Assembly (NCBI RefSeq): GCF_947179515.1
Contig: NC_067481.1
Location: 88,289,547-88,353,546, forward strand
DNA: 64,000 bases
From: Apodemus sylvaticus
Lineage: Eukaryota > Chordata > Mammalia > Rodentia > Muridae
Direction of reading: 5' to 3'
Part shown: positions 24,217-36,262 of the stretch, one piece after another
Layout: each line of letters begins with the position of its first letter
How positions within the stretch are numbered: position 1 is the first letter of the stretch
Translations under genes and position numbers: made by a program
The notes under the pieces: generated by a model
The model's input: the letters and a program-made list of their open reading frames with translations, nothing else
Told to the model about the DNA's origin: nothing
The model's database searches: none

Positions 24217-24345
24217 GTATTACAATGGTACAATCTTATAAGGTCAGCCATGACAAGATTGAAGCAAGGGAATTGTATGAGTTCAAGACTAGTCCTTTGC
24301 TGTAAAATAAAACTCTGCCTCAAAAGGCAAAACTACGAATAAGCA
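24217..24345 (+). mobile_element. Possible B1-related (pB1/B1F) SINE, strongly diverged
   Basis: The order 'AAGCAAGGGAATTGTATGAG' then 'TTCAAGACTAGTC' then 'CTCTGCCTCAAAAGGCAAAA' follows the right half of a B1/7SL-type SINE. Weak. Confidence 0.4.
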
Positions 24346-24606
24346 TAGAAACAAAAATCCCTCAAACAAAATGTTTCATTCTGTCTTCAAGAAATAGTGT
24401 ACTGCCTATTCCTGGAGGGAGGGAAATATCTTCAATGAATCACGGAAAAGGGAGGAGAGACGACTGTGCGGAGGCTCTTTATCATGGCTTCCTTTAGAAG
24501 AAAGTAAGGGCAAAGCAAATAATGGGGCATTCCATTTGCTAGCTTAAATTACAGCACAGCGGTGGAGCACAGACAACATCTCCAGATTCTCTGTTAACCA
24601 GCTGTA

Positions 24607-24608
<2 letters not shown>

Positions 24609-24639
<31 letters not shown>

Positions 24640-24648
24640 GTGTGTGTT
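24609..24648. repeat. (GT)n microsatellite
   Basis: About 40 bp with one T insertion. Confidence 0.95.
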
Positions 24649-25742
24649 GGCCCAGAGAATGGAAGTGGTTTGCCCTTCGAGACTCCACACTGGGTTAGAC
24701 AGAATCATACAAGTCAGTATTATTAAATAACGTGCCACCAGCTACAGTGGAGCCATCCCTTCACTCTGTCCTCCATTAAACAGTGAGGGGAGGAGTCACA
24801 ATTTTAGTCACTGATATTTTTTGTTTTTTAGATGACTGAACAAACACAAAACCCAGCCTAAAAATAGAGAAATTCACAGCAAATGTTTTTGTAACACTTT
24901 GCATATTAAAAGAATAAAAAAAATTTTACTTACAGTGTTACCAATTAAAGCTTCATAATTTTAAACAGGTATGAGTCAGGATTTATCTGTAAGAAAGAAA
25001 AAAAACTACTCTCCATCAGTTCCATTAAGGTTTAGTTTAGTGCTGGCTGTGCTGTTCTATTTACCAACATTATTTTACTTGGAAAAAACAATTACTTCTA
25101 ATCTGCTACTGCTGATGTCAATGCTGGTTTCAGGTAAATGGAAGTGAATGAACGTGTGTGATGATGCACAGATGACACAGAAGAGTCTATGATGTCTGCA
25201 AGCACCAGGATAATTAGTACTTGGTTTTCCTAATAATGCCATTTTAATAATTTGGAAAATTGGGAAGACAAAACCATATATTTCATACCTGTAGTGACAT
25301 ATATACCACTTGATCAGTCCAAAGGGCTGATGGGGACATCATTTCTTAAATAAATCAAAAGTCTCTAATATGAATATCTACTGTTGTCCCAAATAAGATG
25401 TGATGATAATCTATCAATGATAATATTTATTTCAGGAAATCCTTTCTGGTTATTCAATCATTTTTAAATGTATTTATATTTTACTGAAAATTAAACAATG
25501 CTTTCAAAAGTAAGGCAATATTATTTCTGAAATATTATAGCAGGAATCGTTAATTTCAATAGGGATTACTTTATCTTATGGCAAAAAGTATTTTTTCAAG
25601 TATTTCACTAACACAAATTTATTAATTTTCATCTTATTAGAAGAAAATAGATGCAAATGAGATTAATTTTTTCTAGACCCGATGAAAAGTCTCTGTCAAT
25701 GTAGGCCTATGATTTTTGGCATCAATATTTTATTTTTAATCA
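24649..25742. other. Repeat-poor stretch, possibly regulatory
   Basis: No ORF or named repeat. The part 24900-25170 is free of low-complexity DNA and could be conserved non-coding DNA; this is only a guess from texture. Confidence 0.35.
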
Positions 25743-25960
25743 TGTGTATGTGTGTATCTGTGTGGGAGTATGTATGTGGTTTGCCAGTGACCGAGGAGGA
25801 CAGAAGAGGGCGATTTTTTTCCTGAACATAGAGTTACAGGAAGTTGTTAGCCACCAAGTATATGTGCTAGGAGAAGTCAGATCCTGCGCAGGAGCAATTT
25901 GTATCCTGAGCAACTATGTCATCTCTCTGGGTCTGACTCAGTCTTTTTCTGATGATTAAG
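25743..25960 (-). mobile_element. B3/B2-family SINE
   Basis: Reverse orientation. A GTGTGTATC-rich start is followed by GAGGAGGACAGAAGAGGGCG, a GAGTTACAGGAAGTTGTTAG block, and then TCTCTCTGGGT at the tRNA-like end. Order and spacing match a tRNA-derived rodent B3/B2 SINE; diverged. Confidence 0.75.
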
Positions 25961-25962
25961 GA

Positions 25963-26070
25963 AGGAGCAGGAGAAGAAAATGAAGGAAGAAGGGAAAGAT
26001 AAAGGAACGAAAGGAACAAAAAGAAAGGAAAGGAAAGAAAGGAAAGAAGAAAGAAAGAAAGAGAGAGAGA
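25963..26070. repeat. Purine-only (GA/GAAA) tract
   Basis: About 110 bp, almost all A and G on the plus strand (GGAAAGGAAAGAAAGGAAAG-type units). Confidence 0.9.
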
Positions 26071-26898
26071 AACATATCAACACTGTCAAATAATGTAAAA
26101 TCATTCACAACAATTTTTAAAAGGACATAAAACTGGAAAGAAATTATCATGTAAGACACTAGAGGGAGGTGGAAGGAGGTAGCAGTGCATAAATTTGACC
26201 AAAGTATGTTTTATAAATGTATCAATATTTCAAAGCATAAGTATAAATATTATTTTTAAAATACTAAAAAAAGAATAGGAAAAATGGGGTCAGGTCACAA
26301 ATTCCACCACCAAATGTATGCAAAGAAACAAACCAAAAAGAGAAGAAGAAAAGAAGAAGAGGAAGAATGAGCACACAGAAAAAAATATTTCCTGCTTAAA
26401 ATAAATCTGATCTATTCCTGATAATGTCAAACTGCAGTCTCTACAAATATAAGTATGGTCGTTTTCAAGTTATCTTAATAATAACAGACCATATTTCAAG
26501 AAGGTGTTGGTGAGAAAATACTGAAAAGAATCAGATCTACAAACTATGTGTTACAGCTTGGGATTGTCTGCATAACAATGTAAGGGAAAGACTTTTTTTT
26601 CCAAATACACTTACACTGAAGGTATCTTTAGATACCTGAGACTAACAAAAAAGAAATTATTGCGAGTTTGAATAATGCATACATTCTTTTGTCATAAGAT
26701 AGCATTCTTTAAATAAATAATAAATATCTTAGTGCTAGCCTTCAAAAAACACGTGATGATTTCAAGCTATAGTTAAGAGAAACGAGTGCACTGTCTTTGT
26801 TGAAAGGGCAGAAAGAGAGGCAGAATTTTATATATGCTAAGTAGATACCTAGTTTTTCTAAGTCAGAGCCATATATCAGAGCAAGGTAAAAGAAGGTC
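26071..26898. other. Stretch without recognised gene
   Basis: AT-rich; a GAAGAA-rich purine patch lies at 26340-26368. Nothing coding seen. Confidence 0.45.
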
Positions 26899-26900
26899 AA

Positions 26901-26947
<47 letters not shown>

Positions 26948-26949
26948 AA
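26899..26949. repeat. (AATA)n microsatellite
   Basis: About 12 tandem AATA/TAAA units. It explains the YLFI-repeat reading frame on the minus strand. Confidence 0.97.
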
Positions 26950-26974
26950 GCCTGTGTGCGGTGTAGGGAAAGCC

Positions 26975-27230
26975 TAAGGTTGCTTTTTTGCCCAGTTGGC
27001 AAATATTTCCTATAAGCCAAACCCAGCCCCACTCCTGGCTTTATGAATAAAGCTTTATTGTAACAATGTAGCATCCATTTGTTTATACATGGCCTTTTCC
27101 CATACTGCTTTGGAATTTCAGCAGCAGGCTTGCGTAGTTATATCAAAGGCCATATGGCTCACAAAGCTATTTATTATCTGGTCTATTATAAAGACATTTC
27201 TCAAACTGCTCTCTACTTCAGAAAGGTAAC
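26975..27230 (+). mobile_element. Ancient hAT-type DNA transposon remnant
   Basis: Contains TTGGCAAATATTTCCTATAA ... AGCCAAACCCAGCCCC ... AATAAAGCTTTATTGTAACA ... GGCCATATGGCTCACAAAGC ... TATTATCTGGTC in the order of a common mammalian hAT fossil (I believe hAT-Tip100/Arthur-like, with a start of GGCAAACTATGGCC type). Non-coding here. Confidence 0.6.
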
Positions 27231-28942
27231 ATGTTGAATCCCTTACAGGAGTGAGATTAGATTAATTTAGACAAGAAAGAGGCTCCTAAGTGTGGAGAGT
27301 AAACACACTTAAATTTATTTCTGTATAGAAAATGGCAATTTCAGAAACAGGTATGAGCCAAAATCCATTCATAAATATCGCTTATTCTCTCACTTTGCCA
27401 TGTTCATTAAGTTGTAATGTGTGCAGCTTTCTAGTCTAAGACAAGTTATGTTTATGATACACAGTATGAATATTTAAAGTCTGTCTCACAGTAGTCTCAA
27501 GAAAACCTGTGCATGCCTCCTGAAGCTACCTAGAACACATCTCAGTCAGGGATTCATGTCCTTAAAAACCCAGCAGACTCTGAGGGGCATGTGTGCTATG
27601 ACATACATGTCTTAACTTGTTTCCAAGAAGTACATTTCATTTCAAAAGTCGATGGAGATCAGAATGTAAAGTTTTTACAATGGACAGCAGGAAATATATT
27701 TCTGATATCTAACATTTAGGTTTTATATGGTATTCACATAAGATAGTGTCTTCTGATATTTGTGCCTTTCTGGGATTCTTTCTTACCAAATCCCATATGG
27801 TGATGGAAGTCGTTAAAGCTGACATTACTCATCTATGTCCATGCTGAAATAGAATAATCGTGGTTTTGACATTGTCCTCAGTTTTCCTATTCATAGGACA
27901 GTCTTCATAACATTACCATGAAGTAAAACTGTTTTTATCTTTATTGCCTAGACACAGATTATTAATTTGTAAAATGTTACACATCTAACAAGTAATAGAG
28001 AGGAAAATAGGTCTCTATCATGACTTAAAGGTCAACTAATTCCTCTAAGCCTCAGAAGAACTAAAAATACATTTATATATAATCTTAATTAATGAGCTAT
28101 ACATGGTTATAAATATTAGTTTTTCTATGTTGTGTGACTATTAAATTTAGCACTTAGGTCAGTCAGTCCCAGTAATATTAATGCTGCAATTATTAAGAGT
28201 TCTTCACCCTCTCTTGGGCCTTCACCATTTAACAATGTGCAACACTATTTTTTATCACCTTTCTTTAACGATAACATGAAAATTTAAAATACTTTCTTTT
28301 ATGTCCTAAATGATACAATATTATGTCAATACAAAAAGTGAATTTATTACGTTGTTACAAATGTTATAGGAATTTAGCTCTCAGCAATAAAACATTGAGT
28401 AATTAACATCAAACTTTCCAATAAAGTCATCCAAACTATTTTGAAACATTAAAATAAATGCCAATTTACACCAAAAGAAAACAAGAGGCAGTGGTAGGCT
28501 AGGATCTATAAGTTGGTGGCAGTACAGAAAAGGATTCAACTCTCAACACTGTTTGCTTTGTTGTGTTTTCTGGTTGCTATCAAGATTACCTAGAATCTGA
28601 AAATTTAGCAGCAGCATCAAAGAGCTATTAGGGCTGGACCCAGTCATTGGAACCCACAGAGGAGGAAATGGAGAGACTGTTGCACTAAAGTACTTGGTCT
28701 GGGACTAAAGGAGCTGGATGCATAGAACATTGAAATCTAGATAAATTCTCAAAATGATATCCAGTCAGTTCACATTCACATACACTTAACACAGGACAGA
28801 TCGATCTTAAATTAATTGTGATTCTGGGTATCACTAAAGACTCTTTTTTTCTGCAAGTAAAAACAAAAAACAATGTCACCTTTGTCAAGTTAGTTCTATA
28901 ATTTTAAGATCCCATGACCAATGTAGGTTATGAAACTAAAAA
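27231..28942. other. Stretch without recognised gene
   Basis: AT-rich non-coding DNA. Scattered chance ORFs; no domain or repeat assigned. Confidence 0.45.
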
Positions 28943-29136
28943 GCTAGGCTAAAGAGATTGCTCAGCAGTTAAGAACACTGGTTGCCACTCCAGAAGTCCT
29001 GAGTTCAACTCCCAGCAACCACATAGTGGTGTACAACTATCTACTACAGTTGCTAATACCATCCTCTTCTGCCATGCAAGTATAAATGCAAATAGATTAA
29101 TTCATATACATAAAATGATTGTTAAAAGGAAACTAA
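28932..29136 (+). mobile_element. B2 SINE
   Basis: tRNA-derived rodent B2 (about 28943-29128). The tRNA-like head has AGATTGCTCAGCAGTTAAGA and GTCCTGAGTTCAACTCCCAG (A- and B-box region), then AACCACATAGTGGTGTACAA, then an A-rich tail. GAAACTAA flanks it at 28932-28939 and 29129-29136. Moderately diverged. Confidence 0.88.
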
Positions 29137-29825
29137 CAAGTAATCACACAAAATCAAAAGTCAACCACACATAAATAAAAGCCAATTCAGTTGCTATACA
29201 TCATTGGCATATATATGTATATGTGTATATGTATGTATATGTTTATATAATTGAAGTAAAATCTCATATGTTATAAAAGGAAATTATGATATATAGATAT
29301 ATAAAGGTTTTAAAACGAAACATAGTTGTAATATTCAAGAAAATAAAAATATAAAAAAAATAAGAAAATGTAGAGAGCTGAGAACTGAAAGGAATGTTAC
29401 CAGGTTATGTTGCTAGAGGGTAACTTAACCAGGAGCTTAAAAAATTGATGAAGAGAGAGACTCAGTGATAGGGAACAACAGCAAGGAGAAAAATTTTTTA
29501 TAATAAACCATAGAGGTGAAAATATTGAAAACACAGAATATAGAAGAGAAAGTAAACAATGAGATACTGTGTGAGTTTTGGTTCCAATGTTGTCTTGCCA
29601 CAAATTACACAGTACTCCTGATTGCCTTAATCGGTGTTTGAAGACTCACCTACATGAGGACAATACCTTGGGGTAATAGCTAAGAGAAAGGGACATGGTG
29701 GAAGGAAGACGATTTGCCTTTGCTTACTAGGTTTTCCCTCTGTCAATTTGATCCACTCTGCTCCTGCTGCTGCTTCCTTTGCCAATACTGAGCCATGTTT
29801 TCAGGTTTCCAAATGTGGTTGAGGA

Positions 29826-29868
<43 letters not shown>

Positions 29869-30126
29869 GATACAGAACAACAATAGGAGCTATCCAACTG
29901 TAGTTTATTTCACACTTCCCAAAAATAATTAAAACCAAACTCTGTAAGGTAGTACATTTCTATAGCCTGATAGGCCAGCTTCCTGTTACTACAGATATAC
30001 TGCATCATACACGATGAAACTAAAGTATACATCCAAAATTTCAGAAGGAACACTTGACAGATCCACAAACAACTCTCAAACAGTCTTTAAATAATGCAGT
30101 TCTTGTTCCTTGATCTTGCAGAGATT
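29137..30126. other. Stretch without recognised gene
   Basis: Includes a TATG/TATA-rich patch (29208-29255) and a GT microsatellite (29828-29865). No coding evidence. Confidence 0.45.
29828..29865. repeat. (TG)19 microsatellite
   Basis: Uninterrupted run. Confidence 0.97.
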
Positions 30127-30215
30127 AGTCAGAGTTCCGGTGGTAGAGTGTAGTGGTTAGTATGCTAGCCTAGCTTGCACAAAGACTTGGATTCAATCTC
30201 CACCCCTAAAATAGA
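30127..30215 (+). mobile_element. Possible ID-like tRNA-derived SINE
   Basis: GGTGGTAGAGTGTAGTGG ... TAGCCTAGCTTGCACAAAG ... TTGGATTCAATCTCC has the A-box and B-box layout of an ID/tRNA SINE, but is diverged. Confidence 0.45.
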
Positions 30216-30444
30216 TCAAGTGATGATAACATTTATGATAAATGTAGTTTGTCTGTTTTATGGTAATATAAAATAAAATCACAGGTTCTGTAATTTATAA
30301 ATAATATCACTTTAATTGGCTTACGATTTTAGACATTGCAATGTCCCAACACTGGGAAGGAAATGATCTGATAGAGATATTTTTATACTTTGTATGGCAT
30401 TGTACTATGCTGACAGGAAAAAAATAAAAGGGAAAGGAAGAATA

Positions 30445-30600
30445 CAGGAAGACAATTTCTCTGTAATAGCCAAAGCCAACAGGATATAGGAGGGCGTGAC
30501 CTAAATACCTCTTATGAGGCCATACCTACTGATACTAGGGATTAAGGCTCTAATATGTGGGATTTAAGAGACATAATTAAACCACAATATGTGCAAATTA
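30445..30600. repeat. Ancient interspersed repeat, family not identified
   Basis: 'GAGGCCATACCTACTGATAC' followed by 'GTGGGATTTAAGAGACATAA' recalls the wording of an old mammalian repeat. I cannot name it. Confidence 0.3.
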
Positions 30601-30759
30601 ACAAGTACTCCTGTACAAAATTCATGGGATCAAAGAAATCAAATAAGGAATTAAAACACTTAGAATTGAGTAATGATGATGATGATATATTAAATAGGCT
30701 GCTGGGGAGCTCCTTTTAGATGTTAATTTATGCTAGTAAATATACTTATTAGAAAGGAA

Positions 30760-31900
30760 GGTAGCACTGAAAGACCACAGTTCCAGAATTTAGTAAATAA
30801 ACTCAAATTGAACATAAAATTGAAAAATTAAAAAGATCAATGCCAAATGAACTATAAAATAGGAATATTAGCAATGCTAACTGATCTTGGAGAAAATGAA
30901 AAGATTGATAAATTTATGTTGATATTAATCAAGAAAAGTCTCAAGGAGCAAATAAATAACTGATGTCAGGAATGAAAAGATGGTCAATATTACATGCTTA
31001 TGTATAGAAAGTGATTAAAATTATGACAGTATTATGTCAATAAATATAAATATATAGTAGGTGATCTATATTTGAGGATAAATAGATATTATGATGTCCG
31101 TAATCATTAAAGACATTCAATCATTAATTAAGGTCTTCAAAACTAAAATTCAAAACTCAGAAAGTTCTAGGAAACATCTTAAGAATAAATGATGTTAGTT
31201 CAGCATTTACCCCTCCTAAGTTTAGAAGAAAGAGCTATTCTTTCTACACTCGTGGGTTTAGTGTGGCAGAAAAACATGATTAAAGGGTTATTGTGGAAAA
31301 AAGGGGAGTTAATGGCTGATATCACCCACAAACATAGATTGAAAATAACCTTATAATTATTAATAATACAAACTGAGCATTTTAATAACAAATAATACAG
31401 ACTTATGTCATGAATTCAAGGCTTATTTAACACTTGGAGAAATCATTGTATTAACAGAAAAAAGTATACAATCATATGAGTTGCCAAAGTTTTTAAGTAT
31501 AATGCACCCTTATTGATCTGAAGCTTAGCAAGCTAGAAATACTTTTCACTTTTGTAAAAGGTATGCACAAATATAAGTAAGCAAATCACAGCTCACTTTT
31601 CTATAGTATAAAATACGGCAAGCACTCCTCTGAAGTTGGATATAAGAAAAACACAGAGGTTAACTTCTACTCACTATTGTCTTAAAGTTTTAGCCAGTTA
31701 AATAAAGCAAGAAAAATCCAGTATTGGCATACGGGTAAGGAAGAAAAATATCTGAAATGTTTATTCACAGGAAAAGAGGATATCAATGTGAAATGTTAAA
31801 AAAAATTCTTTATATAATGTTGATTAACAGCATTGTGGTTATATAATTCGTACTAAGCTTCCTCATCACAGTCAAAATTATAAAAATTATGATGGTATCA
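30760..31900 (+). mobile_element. Ancient mammalian L1 ORF2 remnant (RT region)
   Basis: Follows the order of old L1 ORF2. An A-rich part encoding the linker before RT is at 30770-30960 (AAAAAGATCAATGCC, GAAAATGAAAAGATTGATAA). The RT core is at about 31560-31790 (TCTACTCACTATTGTC, GTTTTAGCCAGTTAAATAAA, GCAAGAAAAATCCAGTATTG, GGTAAGGAAGAAAAATATCT). The catalytic FADD segment would be at about 31762-31785, where the frame is ruined. Probably continuous with the L1 3' end at 33290-33600. Confidence 0.65.
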
Positions 31901-32789
31901 TAGTAGTTTTCTATAATAAGGTTGTTTATATGATTTAATTGATTTACAGATTAGGAAAGGTAAGTCGTGTTTGGGGCATGCATATGTAAATGTTACAAAG
32001 GAAAGTATGGAGGTGGTTACTACAAATGTCTTCAGGATACTCAGAAAAGAGGACGAAGGTTCAAGAGATGCTCTAACAATTCACCATAAACCACTGAGCC
32101 AGATATTGCCAAATGACTGTAAGGTATTATTCTACAATAGGAATTTAAATAAAATGATGCTAATTATACATATATGTTACATTTTAAGGAAAGGATTAGC
32201 CTCTAAATGATTTGTTAACAGAGATAAACTTGGCACAGTGGATGTATTATGATTCCCTTCTGCTCAAGATTAACTACGTCTCAATTAGTTTATGTTCTAG
32301 CATTGCCAATTTGCTCCACAACTATTGTACTCATTCAGCAAGTGTTGAAAGTTTGTTAAGTACAATACACGTTCCTGGGTTCTAAGTTTCCACACTAAGC
32401 ATCAGTCTAGCACGCATGGGTCTTAAAATTTAGGAAGAAAGATCAATGGTAAACAGAGCTAAGTGATCATGCATACAGAGGAAAAAAGATGAGGCAGAAA
32501 TATAAGGTATTTGGGGGTTTCTGAAATGGGGTTGCAGTTGGAGGTGTGACCTCTGAACTGCAGTGACAGTTCAGCAAGTGAGGAATCCAGCTATATGGAT
32601 GCCTTAGAATGGGGGTTCTAGCCAGAAATAGTAAAATACTGGGGAAACGGTGTCAAGAGATTATATGAATCAAAGCAACATCCTCTAAATTCTTACTAAA
32701 ATCAACTGATATAACCAAGAAACTCCACTCAAAATGATTAATTGTTGTGGTTTGACCTAAGACTTGAGAGTGTTAGATTCTCATATATG

Positions 32790-32840
<51 letters not shown>

Positions 32841-33289
32841 AACCATGCAACAGTAATGGAGAGAGACCAAAATAAGTCGTTGCATCCTGGAGATTATATG
32901 TAGGACATCTTGAAACAAATGAGACTATAAGCAAACAATGTATTAAGATGCTAACTTCAAGAGCTCTTAAGTATTAAGGGAAATATTCTAAGAATGTCAT
33001 AATATACAGCTTTAAGCAACTCTGTATTTCCAAGACTAGAATTTAAAAAGAAAGTTGATATTCTTTGAGTTAGAGTTATATCTCACAAAACATGAGTTTT
33101 TAATATGGAAGCTACCTGTGAAACTTTTGAGTAAAATATCGTTTCAGGAAATGTGACTGAATAAAAATGCTTCAAATATATATAATCCTAGATATGAGGG
33201 CCAAACACAACTACCATGAATTTGTATAGTGTTTATATATATATTGTCCTTCAAAGTTTTTAACAACAGCTCTTCAGTAAAGACTAACC
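31901..33289. other. Stretch without recognised gene, possibly decayed L1 interior
   Basis: Lies between two blocks that look like one ancient L1. I see little recognisable L1 wording here. Includes the GT microsatellite at 32792-32836. Confidence 0.4.
32792..32836. repeat. (GT)n microsatellite
   Basis: About 45 bp of uninterrupted GT. Confidence 0.97.
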
Positions 33290-33600
33290 ACACATAGAAT
33301 ACTTCCCGACCATTGAAGGAATAGAGGGCCACTCCATGTTGTGGTATGGAAGAACTTGAAACCATGCTAAGTGAAATAAAAAGCCCAGAATAGCATCTAA
33401 GATACACTGGGGAATCTACATACAGGAATTAGAGGAGTGTGTTCTAGAACTAAGAATTCATAAGGGTGCAGAGAGAAGATGACAGCAGGCAAAGGGTTGG
33501 GTTTCTTTTCAAAACTCTGAATTTGGTACAAACTACACTAAGTGAATAACATTGTATGTCTATTATAGGCAAAGGACATAAGGATATATAATAAATCAAA
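33290..33600 (+). mobile_element. Ancient mammalian L1 3' end
   Basis: ACTTGAAACCATGCTAAGTG then AAATAAAAAGCCCAGAATAG then GGGGAATCTACATACAGGAA corresponds to the end of old L1 ORF2 (SEVxxS-type segment) and the adjoining 3' UTR. Spacing from the RT block at about 31.7 kb fits one element. Confidence 0.6.
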
Positions 33601-34057
33601 CATAAGTAGTTGGTTGATGATTTCAGCTACAGCTCTGCATATGCCTGAGTCACACAATGAGAAGTTCTTCCTGGATAATCTTTTGGGGAAAGAGGAAGGC
33701 TGCTCCACAGGTGTATGATATTTATTTGGTGGAAATCAAATCACTGCCATGGACAATGTGAAGGCAGATGAAATTTAATCTGTCCTCAGGTTTTATGTCT
33801 TGATCTTCTACTTCTTTGGTGACTTCCTGTCATTGGGTCCCTGCTTTTCCTGTGGCCAACTTTGAATGTCAAAAGATGGTGGTAGGGTCAGGTTAGGACC
33901 CTGATTTGTATCACAAAAAGCCTGTGTTGCCAACAACTATGCATAATTCAAAGTAAGAAAACAAATCATATGAACACTAAATACAGAAATTATGGAGGTA
34001 GAAAATATTACAGTTTCCCAACAATATTAAGTTTGTTTATCTGAACTGCATTCTTAT

Positions 34058-34060
<3 letters not shown>
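33601..34060. other. Stretch without recognised gene
   Basis: Non-coding; nothing assigned. Confidence 0.4.
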
Positions 34061-34130
<70 letters not shown>

Positions 34131-34141
34131 ATATATATATT
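34061..34141. repeat. (CT)n(AT)n microsatellite
   Basis: About 70 bp of CT with one TTT break, then (AT)5. Homopurine-homopyrimidine. Confidence 0.97.
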
Positions 34142-34945
34142 TTGACATATTCTACCATGGTTCTAATACCTAAGTAATGTGCCATAGGTCTATGGAGTAA
34201 GCTAGAAGAAACATTAGCCCCATTATGGGTGTGATAATATAACTACCTATATTTTGATGTTATCATTTGCATAGTAGATGATGTAATCTTTCATTTCTTT
34301 TGGAAATTAATTTGTTTGTACTGTAAATACCTTACTTAAATCTCCTTTCTCTGATAGGGTGAAAACATAATTTACACAGTCATGAAGAGGAAGGCCAAAG
34401 AGTTTGACTAGGTATAGGAAGAAAGTGGCAAGAATTTGTTACATTGACAAACTTTGTTTTCCTGTAGGTTCCTATAAAAATGAAACAAGCTGATAGAAAA
34501 AAACAATCAGCACATGCATGCAAGTGTAGAGCGTGTCTGCTTGTGTTCTCTGATGATGGGATCATTACTGCTGCCATCTTGTATTCGTATCTCTCACTGC
34601 GCCTTAGGCATGACAGGCGGGATGTGACTACTGCATCTATTGACAGGTTGACAGTTTCTACCTGAATCAAAAATCCCACAGAGTGCTTGCCTTCTCAGAG
34701 AGTCACCACCATCAGAGGATTAAACCTAAAATAATTTGCAACCGCATCAGTGATTATTTTTAGGCCACCCGTACAATTAGCATTTTACTAGGTCTCATTC
34801 AAAAGGGTTGTATTTTCCTGTTTATTGTTCATTCTCACACAGTGTGGGTGAAAAGACCCTTCTCTGTAGGATGGAAAGCAAATTTTAGTGATGTGAAAAA
34901 TGCCAGAATGGCAAGCACTTCATTGGGGAAATGTCACAATATATG

Positions 34946-34946
<1 letters not shown>
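34142..34946. other. Repeat-poor non-coding stretch
   Basis: No named repeat from 34142 to the TG tract. The part 34690-34860 (AATAATTTGCAACCGCATCA ... ATTAGCATTTTACTAGGTC) has the texture of conserved non-coding DNA. Confidence 0.35.

Positions 34947-35023
<77 letters not shown>
34947..35023. repeat. (TG)n(GA)n compound microsatellite
   Basis: TG run 34947-34982, then GA run to 35023. It gives rise to VCVC/RERE frames that are not genes. Confidence 0.97.
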
Positions 35024-35025
<2 letters not shown>

Positions 35026-36032
35026 TGGAAAAAACAAACCATGTTTTTCAAGTTTTAATCTGCTTGTTCATATATTTAATGCGACAGAACTGCAGCCTCA
35101 ATTTTATATTTCTGGAAGCTTTTCAATATTCTTTCTCCAGCAACTAACCTGTATTTACTTAGAATGTCAATCAGCTGCATTTTTTTTGGAGTGCATAAAA
35201 CACTGTCTAATTAAGCTTTATTTAATTTGTTTTAACTTGGAGTGCAGAGGAGATGGCACAATGTGAATTACTTATTATGGTAACCTCTCCTCAGAACCAC
35301 AAATGGGGATGAAGTGATGTGTCCCTGTGTGTTTTTGCACTGTGACATCACTCACAGAAGCTGTCCCTCAGAAAGACAGTAACAATGCTTAGCATCTATA
35401 TGGCATTTCCTATCTCCCCGGCGCTTTATAAACCTTAACTAAATAATAGTACCTGCAGGAATAAAGTTACAACATCAGTGAATCAGCACATACCTTCTGC
35501 TGTAGCATTAGTCCTTTTAAAATGTCACCTCCCAGTGTCACTTCCTGGGGGGATAGACTGCCCCTTGTGATGGATGAAAAGCAGATACAATTGATTGGCT
35601 GATCTCAGCCTGCACGCAGAATGCACCTCCATAGCCTTTACATGTTTATACTGATTAACTCAAGCAGCAGCAGCATTGTTTGTGGTCTGAGACAAGTCCT
35701 CCATGGACAGACTCAAGCCGATTCTCCAGTTTAAGGTAATTTTCTAGACAATTCAGTCGTAAATTTTAGCTCATTAGAGGCATCAAGATAGTTCTACACC
35801 CGTGTGTTTCTCAAACTCAGCAGTATTGGCTTTTGGAGAAGGAGCATTCATTATTGCAGAACATTCAGTAGCATTCTTGATTTCTCTAACATAGGGGGCT
35901 TTGGTACCTACTCACCCCCACCCCTGCCCCATTTAACCCACAAGTATCTCCCGATATCAGTAGTCTCCATGGGGACAAATTTCTCATAGGTGAGAGAAAG
36001 CTGGTGCTCTGTCTTTTGCTGGTAGTTTGCTT
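35024..36032. other. Repeat-poor non-coding stretch with a possible MIR trace
   Basis: 35395-35460 (GCTTAGCATCTATATGGCAT ... GCGCTTTATAAACC) faintly resembles reverse MIR. The rest, especially 35050-35260 and 35480-35740, is free of recognisable repeats. Confidence 0.35.
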
Positions 36033-36262
36033 TTTTCTCATTCTCACCCTTTCTAATGCTGTGACCCTTTAATACAACAGTTTCTCCTGTTTTGGTGAGC
36101 TCCAACCATAAAATTATTTCATTACTTCTTCATAACTCTAATGTTGGCACTGGCATGAATCTCAGCATAACAGGATATGCAGGATATCTGATATATAAGC
36201 TCTGTAGAAGAGTGACTCCACATTCAAAGGGTTCACAACCCACAGGTTGAGAGCTACTGCAC
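36033..36262. mobile_element. Rodent hAT-Charlie non-autonomous element (RCHARR1-like)
   Basis: Left end CTCACCCTTTCTAATGCTGT and right end CCCACAGGTTGAGAGCTACT form degenerate terminal inverted repeats of the CAGTGGTTCTCAACC type. Inside are GACCCTTTAATACAACAGTT and CCAACCATAAAATTATTTCA, typical of this family. Non-coding. Confidence 0.75.

Noticed and set aside
26742..27074. 110-codon minus-strand ORF with YLFI repeats
   Set aside because: Spans the AATA microsatellite and a hAT fossil.
34931..35266. 111-codon ORF with VCVC and RERE runs
   Set aside because: Arises from the TG/GA compound microsatellite.
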